Part shown: piece after piece, positions 58,275 through 64,000 of the stretch
How the letters are laid out: each line of letters opens with the position of its first letter
Numbering within the stretch: position 1 is the first letter of the stretch
Assembly (NCBI RefSeq): GCF_010548375.1
Contig: NZ_JAAGLY010000007.1
Location: 124,001 to 188,000, forward strand
Direction of reading: 5' to 3'
Length of the DNA: 64,000 bases
From: Streptomyces sp. SID13726
GTDB taxonomy: Bacteria > Actinomycetota > Actinomycetes > Streptomycetales > Streptomycetaceae
Notes under the pieces: model-generated
Databases searched by the model: none
What the model was told of the DNA's origin: nothing
Seen by the model: only the letters and a program-made list of their open reading frames with translations
Translations under genes and position numbers: made by a program

Positions 58275-58778
58275 TCACTTCCTCGGATACCGCCAAGAAA
58301 CCACGACCACCGCAGCCACCGCCGCACCGACGATCAGCACCGGCCGCCGATGCCGTACCGCCGCCATGACCAGTGGCCGGGCCGGCAGTGGCACGCTGCG
58401 TTCCGCCCTTCGCTCCAGGGCGTGTCCCGTCTCGGCCGCCTTGTCCTGGGTGAGGTGGCCGGCGCGCAGTGTGCGGTCGTGGACCCGGTGTCCGGTGCGG
58501 GTCGCCGTGTCGTGCACCTTGTGGCCCGCCTGGGTGGCCCTGTCGTGGACGGTGTGACCGGCCTGCGCGGCGGTGCTGCGCAGCTGTACGGTCATCGCGC
58601 CGGCCTTGTCCCTGAGATCCGCCGCACGGGCTCGCGCGCGGCCCTTCACGTCCATCTTTCCTGCCAACTCCTCTACCGTGTCGCCGAGTTCACTGCGGGT
58701 CCGCTCGATCTGCCGTCGCAGCTCCTCGGGGCCCTCGGCCCCCGCGGGGGCGTGGTCGCCGCTCGTCCTGTCCGTCAT
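58275..58778 (-). CDS. DUF3618 protein with 11-residue repeats
   Basis: 167 residues. Residues 17-43 match DUF3618 (PEELRRQIERTRSELGDTVE). Residues about 72-125 contain five amphipathic units of 11 residues headed AGHTVHDRATQ, AGHKVHDTATR, TGHRVHDRTLR, AGHLTQDKAAE and TGHALERRAER. A single C-terminal membrane helix (PVLIVGAAVAAVVVVSW) anchors it. Its ATG overlaps the holin-X-type gene stop. A role at the cell envelope is likely; nothing more specific can be said. Confidence 0.88.
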   Translation of the reverse strand: MTDRTSGDHAPAGAEGPEELRRQIERTRSELGDTVEELAGKMDVKGRARARAADLRDKAGAMTVQLRSTAAQAGHTVHDRATQAGHKVHDTATRTGHRVHDRTLRAGHLTQDKAAETGHALERRAERSVPLPARPLVMAAVRHRRPVLIVGAAVAAVVVVSWRYPRK

Positions 58779-59194
58779 CGGTGCGCCCTTTCCTTGATCT
58801 CCTCGACGTCCGCCTTCACACCGGCGAGGGCCTCCTCGGGCGTGGGGGGTGCGGCGTGGCGCAGCTGGGCGCGGCCGGTCGCGGCGAGCACGGCCGCGAT
58901 CACGAACAGCACGGCCGTCACGATCAGCGCCGAGGCCCAGACCGGCAGTACCAGGGAGAGGGCCGCGGTGCCCGTTCCGGCGAGGGCGAGCAGTCCGGCG
59001 TAGGCGAAGGCGCCCGCGGCACCGAGCAGTCCGCCACCGCGTCCGGCGCGCCGCCCCTTCGCGGCCAACTCCTCCTTCGCGAGGGCGACTTCCTGCCGTA
59101 CCAGCAGGGAGACCTGTTCGGTGGCCTGTCCGACGAGTTCGCCCACCGAGTGCTGTTCGTCGTGCGCCGGCCTGGGGGCCGTGGTTCCGGTCAC
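58775..59194 (-). CDS. Actinobacterial holin-X (phage_holin_3_6-type) membrane protein
   Basis: 139 residues with SVGELVGQATEQVSLLVRQE and VALAKEELAAKGRRAGRGG followed by two membrane helices (AAGAFAYAGLLALAGTG and WASALIVTAVLFVIAAVLA). GTG 59194 is supported by GGAGGCGGAG. The family name comes from sequence similarity; it is chromosomal in Streptomyces and usually paired with DUF3618 genes, as here, so a phage origin is not implied. Confidence 0.88.
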   Translation of the reverse strand: MTGTTAPRPAHDEQHSVGELVGQATEQVSLLVRQEVALAKEELAAKGRRAGRGGGLLGAAGAFAYAGLLALAGTGTAALSLVLPVWASALIVTAVLFVIAAVLAATGRAQLRHAAPPTPEEALAGVKADVEEIKERAHR

Positions 59195-59246
59195 GGTGCT
59201 CCGCCTCCTCTCGGTCGGAACACCCGGGTACCCGGCCCGGTCCCCG

Positions 59247-60050
59247 CTACCCCTGCGAGGACCCCTCCGGCCCACCGCCCCCGAGCCGGGCCAGCTGGCT
59301 CTGGAACCAGTCGAGCCGGGCCTGCAACAGCGCCGCCTCGGCGGCGAGTTCGGGCACCCCGAGCCCCTCGGGCACATCACGAGGCCCACCATGGGAACCA
59401 CCATGGGATCCGCCCTGGGGCTCAGCGAAGGACCCGGCGACGGAAGCCCCCGAGAGCGGACCCACGGGCGGCCCCGCAAGAGGTCCGTCCAGAAGTCCAC
59501 CCGCACGCCCCGCCCCCGTCCCCGCCACCACCCGCAGCCCCTCCCCGCCCAGCCGCGCGAACCCGGCGAGCGAGACGGACGTACGCCCGCGCAGGCAGCC
59601 CGAGCACGACGGGGCCAGCGCCCGCCAGCCGGGCCTGCCCCAGCCGGCGTCGGCGAGCGCCGCCGCGACCGCGCCGCAGGCGCAGGGTCCGACGGTGGCC
59701 GTACGCACCCGCTGACGGGCGTAGCGGAAGCCGAGTTCGAAGCGGAGGTAACGGCCGAGGACCAGGACGTCGAGGAGGACGGCCGTGCGGTGCTCGGCGG
59801 TGCACAGCAGTGCCTCGGCGGCCTGCCGGTCGTGCACGCAGTGGAAGCCGCAGTCGCAGCGGCGGTTCGGCGCCCGGTGCCGCAGGCCGTAGACGCAGGA
59901 GGCGTCGGCCAGGACTCCGTACGGCAGCGCGCCGCCGAGCGACACACCGGTGAACCCGGCCCGGGTGCCGTCCTGGGACAGCACCGGGTGGGCGATCTTG
60001 TATCCGGTCGGCGGCTCCGTCGGGCGTTCCTCCGGAAGCCGCAGCCTCAT
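59247..60050 (-). CDS. Cys-rich hypothetical protein
   Basis: 267 residues, function unknown. Three Cys clusters, NRRCDCGFHCVHD, GPCACGAVAAAL and PSCSGCLRGR, suggest zinc binding. The C-terminal third is Gly/Pro-rich with GGSHGGSHGGP and ends in a helix (LLQARLDWFQSQLARL). ATG 60050 overlaps the stop of a 42-residue gene upstream. The pair is 52 bp ahead of the holin-X/DUF3618 genes on the same strand and may be in one operon. Confidence 0.75.
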   Translation of the reverse strand: MRLRLPEERPTEPPTGYKIAHPVLSQDGTRAGFTGVSLGGALPYGVLADASCVYGLRHRAPNRRCDCGFHCVHDRQAAEALLCTAEHRTAVLLDVLVLGRYLRFELGFRYARQRVRTATVGPCACGAVAAALADAGWGRPGWRALAPSCSGCLRGRTSVSLAGFARLGGEGLRVVAGTGAGRAGGLLDGPLAGPPVGPLSGASVAGSFAEPQGGSHGGSHGGPRDVPEGLGVPELAAEAALLQARLDWFQSQLARLGGGGPEGSSQG

Positions 60051-60175
60051 CGCGCCGCCGGAACCTCTTCGGGGACCTGCAACTCCGGGGTCTCCTCCGG
60101 GAGTTCGAGCTCCGCGTCCTCGATCTGCGGCCACTCCTCGGCGACTCCGGTGGCCAGTGCCTTGCCGAGCTTCAT
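60047..60175 (-). CDS. 42-residue acidic small protein
   Basis: Short gene from ATG 60175 with a strong GGGAGGCG ribosome site, overlapping the next start by ATGA. The product starts MKLGKALATGVAEEWPQIED and continues with Glu/Pro-rich ELPEETPELQVPEEVPAA. Spacing, ribosome site and composition support translation; function is unknown. It could also serve to couple translation to the Cys-rich gene. Confidence 0.65.
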   Translation of the reverse strand: MKLGKALATGVAEEWPQIEDAELELPEETPELQVPEEVPAAR

Positions 60176-60281
60176 GACGCCTCCCACGCACAGGGGTCCA
60201 TCAACCTGGTCCATGACCTCTGGCCATGGTGACCCATGGGGGCCGTAATGGACATAGGGCCTACGACACCACCCTGAAGCC

Positions 60282-60310
60282 TTGCTTAGCGATACCCCGT
60301 AGCAGAATTA
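60282..60310 (+). promoter_or_regulatory. Promoter candidate for dapA
   Basis: TTGCTT (60282-60287), 17 bp, GAATTA (60305-60310), just upstream of the dapA start region. A fair vegetative-type match; the remaining 170-bp divergent gap shows no other feature. Confidence 0.3.
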
Positions 60311-60347
60311 AGTGGAGCTTCACCATCGAGGTGTCGAGACTACCCCC

Positions 60348-61238
60348 ATGACGACCACGACCCCCTTCGGCCGCGCCCTCTGCGCCATGATCACCCCCTT
60401 CACCGAGGCGGGCGCGCTCGATCTCGACGGCGCGCAGCGGCTCGCCGAGCGGCTGGTGGCCCACGGCTGCGACGGGCTCGTCCTGTCCGGCACGACGGGC
60501 GAGTCGCCGACCACCACGGACGCGGAGAAGGCGGCACTGGTGACGGCGGTGCGCGAGGCGGTCGGCGAGCGGGCGTCGGTCGTCGCGGGGGTGGGCACCT
60601 CCGACACCCGGCACACCGTCGAACTGGCTCTGGCGGCCGAAAAGGCGGGCGCGGACGGTGTGTTGGTGGTGACCCCGTACTACAGCAGGCCCCCGCAGGA
60701 CGCGGTGGAGGCGCACTTCCGGGAGGTCGCGGACGCCTCCGGACTGCCGGTCATGCTCTACGACATCCCGGGCCGCACCGGCACCCGCGTCGAACCGGAG
60801 ACCATGCTGCGACTCGCCGAGCACCCCCGGATCGTCGCCGTCAAGGACTGCTCCTACGACTTCCTCGGCGTCCAGAAGATCCTGCACCGCACGGAGTTGG
60901 CGTACTACGCGGGCTGCGACGAGCACATCCTCGCCCTGTACGCGGTGGGCGGGACCGGGTACGTCAGTACCGTGGCCAACGTGGTCCCGGGTCAACTCCG
61001 GGCCGTACTGGACGCGTTCGAGGCGGGCGACTCCCCTGCGGCCGCCCGCCTCCAGCAACGCGCCACCGAGCTCATCGAGTTGATGATGGCGTCGGGACTG
61101 CCCGGCACGGTCACCGCCAAGGCCCTTCTCGACGCGCTCGGTCTGCCCACGGGCCCGGTCCGCGCCCCGCTGCGGCCCGCCGGCCGGGAGGCGACCGACG
61201 GGCTGCTGGCGGCGTACGAACGGCTCGTGGCCGCCTGA
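60348..61238 (+). CDS. dapA: 4-hydroxy-tetrahydrodipicolinate synthase
   Basis: Condenses pyruvate and aspartate semialdehyde in lysine/diaminopimelate synthesis. 296 residues from ATG 60348 (a GTG 12 codons earlier is less likely). DapA signatures are LSGTTGESPTTTDAEK, TPYYSRPPQD, LYDIPGRTG with the active-site Tyr, and the Schiff-base Lys in IVAVKDCSYDF, all of which distinguish it from the KdgD-like proteins at 17044 and 22873. The dapD gene near 63510 is another step of the same pathway. Convergent with the sigma-partner gene, directly abutting. Confidence 0.92.
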   Translation: MTTTTPFGRALCAMITPFTEAGALDLDGAQRLAERLVAHGCDGLVLSGTTGESPTTTDAEKAALVTAVREAVGERASVVAGVGTSDTRHTVELALAAEKAGADGVLVVTPYYSRPPQDAVEAHFREVADASGLPVMLYDIPGRTGTRVEPETMLRLAEHPRIVAVKDCSYDFLGVQKILHRTELAYYAGCDEHILALYAVGGTGYVSTVANVVPGQLRAVLDAFEAGDSPAAARLQQRATELIELMMASGLPGTVTAKALLDALGLPTGPVRAPLRPAGREATDGLLAAYERLVAA

Positions 61239-62468
61239 TCAGGGCTGGGCGAACAGCGGTTCCCAGCGCCCGGCGTCCCCGTCCTTGCCCTCGCGGAAGC
61301 CGCTGAGCGGGACCTCCTTGTCGCTGCCGACGGTGACCAGCACGAGCCGCTGATGGAACTCGTTCTTGTCGTTCTCGCCGATGTCCCAGGCGATGAGCCG
61401 GCTGTTGCCCACCCAGGCGAGCAACTGCTGGCCGCGCACCTCGGTCTTGTCACCGGTCCCGGCGTCGACGAGCCACGAGGACGTCTTCCACTTCTTGCCC
61501 GCGAACTCACCGGCGACGAGCTTGCCGTCCGGGGACTTGCCGGCGGCGACGAACCACGAGAGGTACTTCTCGCCGTCCGGCACGGGGACCTTCTTGCCTG
61601 TGAGGTCGTAGAACACGTAGCCGGGCTCCATGGGGCTGCCCTCCCAGACGTACCGGCCGTCGTCGGTCAGGGCGAAGTCCTGGCGGGTGTTCATGAAGGT
61701 GCCGCCCGCGAGGTCGCCGGGGCCGCCCCCGGCCTTGACCTCGGTCCAGGCGCCGGCCCCGGAGGCCACGTCCAGGACGAAGAAGCCGGTGCGGCTGAAC
61801 TTCATGGGCTGGCCCCACTCGGTGGAGCCCGTCGGCTTCTCCCGCAGATCTGGGTTGTCGCTGTACGTCGTCGCGACCAGCTTGCGGCCGTCGCGGGAGA
61901 AGGTGAGCCCGGCGACCTCGTGGTCGACCTGGATCCACCGCCGGACCTTGCCGGTGGTCAGGTCGAGCAGGCCGATCCGTGAGACGGGCAGGTCCCGTTC
62001 GAGGACGGCGGCGGTCTTCACGCCGGGGGCGACGGCGACCCAGGACCAGTCCGCGGCCTCGGCGTACTTGCCGGTCCGCGGGTTCAGCAGGTGGTAGGTG
62101 CGCTCGTAGACGGCGCTGGTCGGGGTCTTCACGACCGTCTCCGGGATGAAGTACCCGGCCAGGGTCGTGCCTCCGGCGGAGATCTCGTCGCGCGGCGGCG
62201 ACTGGTCGGGGTGCGCCTGCCGCTCCTTGTCCCGCACCACGTCACCGCCGCCGCCCGAGGGACGGACGTCCTGCTTGCCGGAGTCCAGCAGCGGCACCCC
62301 CACCCCGACGGCGACGGCGACCACGGCGGCCACGGCGGCGGTCGCGATCCTCCGGGTACGGCGGCGGCGCCGGACGGCGAGCACCCGATCGGTGAACCCC
62401 GCTGCCGCCGGGGGCTGTTCGGCGGCCTGCTCGCGCAGGGTGTCCCGCAGCAGTTGGTCGACGTTCAC
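61239..62468 (-). CDS. Membrane-anchored propeller protein, partner of ECF sigma
   Basis: 409 residues. A cytoplasmic N-terminus (1-40, ending VRRRRRTRR), one membrane helix (about 41-61) and an extracytoplasmic TolB/WD-like beta-propeller (VSRIGLLDLTTGKVRRW, GLTFSRDGRKLVATTYS, GRYVWEGSPM, KSPDGKLVAGEFAG). GTG 62468 overlaps the sigma-factor stop. Likely a sensor or anti-sigma-type partner of that sigma factor, although no classical zinc anti-sigma motif is seen. Confidence 0.85.
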   Translation of the reverse strand: MNVDQLLRDTLREQAAEQPPAAAGFTDRVLAVRRRRRTRRIATAAVAAVVAVAVGVGVPLLDSGKQDVRPSGGGGDVVRDKERQAHPDQSPPRDEISAGGTTLAGYFIPETVVKTPTSAVYERTYHLLNPRTGKYAEAADWSWVAVAPGVKTAAVLERDLPVSRIGLLDLTTGKVRRWIQVDHEVAGLTFSRDGRKLVATTYSDNPDLREKPTGSTEWGQPMKFSRTGFFVLDVASGAGAWTEVKAGGGPGDLAGGTFMNTRQDFALTDDGRYVWEGSPMEPGYVFYDLTGKKVPVPDGEKYLSWFVAAGKSPDGKLVAGEFAGKKWKTSSWLVDAGTGDKTEVRGQQLLAWVGNSRLIAWDIGENDKNEFHQRLVLVTVGSDKEVPLSGFREGKDGDAGRWEPLFAQP

Positions 62469-63034
62469 GGCCGCACCTCCACGGGCGAGTGGTCACGGGA
62501 GTCGAACCGCTCGGCCTCGGCAGGCCCGAGGGCGGTCAGTTCGGGCGCGAGGTCACGCAGCCGGGCCAGCGAGCGGTGGGTGGTGGACCGTACGGTGCCG
62601 ACGGAGCAGCCGAGCAGCCGGGCCACGTCGGCCTCGGGCAGATCCTCGAAGTAGCGCAGCACCAGCACGGTCCGCTGGCGGGCGGTGAGCCGGGACAGGG
62701 CCTGGCGCATCACGAGGCGCAGTTCGGTGGCGGCGGCCGGGTCGGGGCCGGGGTCACCGGTGCCGGGCGGTTCGGGCGGCTCGGCGACGCTGACCTCCCG
62801 CCTGGGCCACTTCAGCCGCCAGCGGCTGACCTGTTGGCGGTAGAGGATGCGCCGTACATAGGCCTCGGGCTCGTCGATCCGCTGCCATCGTCCTGCGGCC
62901 TTGACCAACGCGTTCTGCAGCAGATCCTCGCCCGCGTGCCGGTCTCCCCCGCAGAGCAGCACGGCGGTTCTCAGCAGGGCGGCCGACCTGCTGTCAACGA
63001 AGTCCCGGAAACTCTCCAGCCCTTCGGCATTCAT
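62465..63034 (-). CDS. SigE-family ECF RNA polymerase sigma factor
   Basis: 189 residues from ATG 63034 (AAGGTG upstream; a GTG two codons earlier is possible). Region 2 is FRDFVDSRSAALLRTAVLL with GEDLLQNALVKAAGRW and region 4 is LSRLTARQRTVLVLRYFED followed by the helix-turn-helix VARLLGCSVGTVRSTTHRSL. This is the SigE-like subfamily common in Streptomyces. Co-translated with the membrane propeller protein, which presumably controls its activity. Confidence 0.94.
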   Translation of the reverse strand: MNAEGLESFRDFVDSRSAALLRTAVLLCGGDRHAGEDLLQNALVKAAGRWQRIDEPEAYVRRILYRQQVSRWRLKWPRREVSVAEPPEPPGTGDPGPDPAAATELRLVMRQALSRLTARQRTVLVLRYFEDLPEADVARLLGCSVGTVRSTTHRSLARLRDLAPELTALGPAEAERFDSRDHSPVEVRP

Positions 63035-63124
63035 CGTCACCTTCTCTTCCCCGGCGGCACCTGTGTGCCGTCCCTCCGCCCCTTGTGACGCGTGGAGCGG
63101 GCGGCCGCTATGCCACCGGTACGG

Positions 63125-63166
63125 AAAAAAGTCGCCGCGGCGGATCGCGGTCCGCTGCGGCGACTT
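63125..63166 (-). terminator. Rho-independent terminator
   Basis: AAGTCGCCGC (63129-63138) pairs perfectly with GCGGCGACTT (63157-63166); inside, GCGGA and TCCGC extend the stem past one G-U pair, leaving a six-base loop. On the minus strand it is followed by a run of six T. It ends the small secreted protein gene. Confidence 0.9.
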
Positions 63167-63179
63167 CTCGTGACGCGGT

Positions 63180-63395
63180 TCAGTTCCAGGAGTACCCGTC
63201 GCCGATCAGCAGCAGGTGCTCCAGTACGTCCTCCATCGGATCGTCCACCTGGCCGATGTTGACCAGGCCGACCCGGGGGCCGTTGTGCGAGGCGGTGTTG
63301 GTCTCGTCGGCGTGCGCGCTCGCGGCGGGCAGCAGACACGTCACGGCCAGCGCGGTCAGCCCACCCGCCACGGCCCTCGTCCGTGCATTCCTCAT
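63180..63395 (-). CDS. Small secreted protein
   Basis: 71 residues from ATG 63395. A clear signal peptide (RTRAVAGGLTALAVTCLLP, cleavage after AHA, residue 29) leaves a 42-residue mature peptide with NGPRVGLVNIGQVDDPMED and LEHLLLIGDGYSW. No cysteine in the mature part. It is followed at once by a strong terminator, so it is an independent transcript. No family assigned; the acidic, aromatic-ended peptide could be surface-associated. Confidence 0.8.
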   Translation of the reverse strand: MRNARTRAVAGGLTALAVTCLLPAASAHADETNTASHNGPRVGLVNIGQVDDPMEDVLEHLLLIGDGYSWN

Positions 63396-63509
63396 CGCTC
63401 GACCCCTCGTTCGTCGTTTCGGCGTCTGATCGGACTCTGCGTCCACCCGTTCATCTGCCGAAACGACGCTGAGGTCACGCTGAGCAACCCGTAAGTGATC
63501 TTCGGGGAC

Positions 63510-64000
63510 TCAGTTGTGGCTGTGCAGCACCTCGTTGAGACCGCCCCAGACCGCGTTGTTCGGGCGGGCCTCGACCGTGCCGGTGACGGAGTTGCGGCGG
63601 AAGAGGATGTGGGAGGCGCCGGAGAGTTCGCGGGCCTTGACGATCTGGCCGTCGGGCATGGTGACCCGGGTGCCGGCGGTGATGTACAGACCGGCCTCCA
63701 CGACGCACTCGTCGCCGAGCGCGATGCCCACGCCGGCCTCGGCGCCGATCAGGCAGCGCTCGCCGATGGTGATGATGACGTTGCCGCCGCCGGAGAGGGT
63801 GCCCATGGTGGAGGCGCCACCGCCGATGTCCGAGCCGTCGCCGACCACGACACCGGCGGAGATACGGCCCTCGACCATGGAGGTGCCGAGGGTGCCCGCG
63901 TTGAAGTTCACGAAGCCCTCGTGCATGACTGTGGTGCCCTCGGCGAGGTGCGCGCCCAGGCGGACCCGGTCGGCGTCGGCGATCCGGACGCCCTTGGGGG
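63510..64000 (-). CDS. dapD: Tetrahydrodipicolinate N-succinyltransferase, 5' end outside window
   Basis: The C-terminal part of a left-handed beta-helix acyltransferase of diaminopimelate/lysine synthesis. Hexapeptide repeats run through MHEGFVNFNAGTLGTSMVEG, VVVGDGSDIGGGASTMGTL and LIGAEAGVGIALGDECVVEAG, and the actinobacterial DapD ending NNAVWGGLNEVLHSHN is present. The frame remains open to base 64000, with the start beyond the edge. Same pathway as dapA at 60348. Confidence 0.92.
   Translation of the reverse strand, partial: PKGVRIADADRVRLGAHLAEGTTVMHEGFVNFNAGTLGTSMVEGRISAGVVVGDGSDIGGGASTMGTLSGGGNVIITIGERCLIGAEAGVGIALGDECVVEAGLYITAGTRVTMPDGQIVKARELSGASHILFRRNSVTGTVEARPNNAVWGGLNEVLHSHN

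Noticed and set aside
58775..59194. Prophage remnant, because of the holin family name
   Set aside because: No other phage genes nearby; this family is a normal chromosomal Streptomyces gene paired with DUF3618.

Overview
The window is a GC-rich actinobacterial chromosome segment, almost certainly Streptomyces. The evidence is strong third-position GC in the coding frames, frequent GTG/TTG starts, dense ATGA/GTGA start-stop overlaps, Tat and lipoprotein signals of actinomycete type, sugar ABC importers that lack their own ATPase, an ECF sigma factor of the SigE family, SseB/ESX-type secretion genes and a GC-rich dispersed intergenic repeat. No rRNA, ordinary tRNA, CRISPR array or intact mobile element was seen. 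The first and last genes are cut by the window edges.

Left part (1-24.8 kb): plant cell-wall (pectin) degradation. A minus-strand operon of about 15 kb (15156 down past 1) encodes two importer permeases, an unknown repeat-containing ORF, pectate lyases, a Gfo/Idh/MocA oxidoreductase, a DUF6807-type protein, a GH43 arabinan/xylan hydrolase, a fused pectate lyase-pectinesterase, the sugar-binding lipoprotein, a rhamnogalacturonan acetylesterase and two pectinesterases. Upstream lie a GntR repressor, a DHDPS/KdgD-like lyase and an IlvD/Edd sugar-acid dehydratase. After a short housekeeping stretch come kdgD with an unknown coupled partner, and a divergent uronate dehydrogenase. Together they suggest: secreted enzymes cut pectin, the importer takes up oligomers, and uronate dehydrogenase, a dehydratase and KdgD carry galacturonate oxidatively toward 2-oxoglutarate.

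Middle (25-43.2 kb): a DeoR-ABC-dehydrogenase operon (probably polyol use); a pair of overlapping genes of unknown function sharing a short Gly/His-rich motif, next to a double-TerD protein; a TetR gene beside an MFS pump gene broken by an internal deletion; a cupin; a LacI-controlled ABC importer; relics of an IS110-type transposase; and ACC deaminase with its GntR regulator.

Right part (43.2-64 kb): a Ro60/TROVE protein with a tRNA-mimicking Y-type RNA encoded directly upstream; a PhoX phosphatase behind a PHO-box-like repeat; a conserved hypothetical; a secreted nuclease behind a perfect long hairpin; small stress/regulatory genes (SRPBCC-ArsR, ABM, YihY); a type VII secretion effector module (SseB-like, ESX-like, ADP-ribosyltransferase toxin, likely immunity protein); a DUF3618-holin-X pair; a Cys-rich unknown with a 42-residue leader gene; dapA; an ECF sigma with its membrane partner; a small secreted protein; and the start-truncated dapD.

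The two most interesting items are the Ro60-Y RNA locus (43291-45200), where a 7-bp acceptor-like helix, a T-arm and a long Y-stem can be drawn, and the gene pair at 30265-32272, where a motif at the C-terminus of a membrane protein recurs at the N-terminus of its small neighbour, the arrangement expected of amyloid-type signalling partners.
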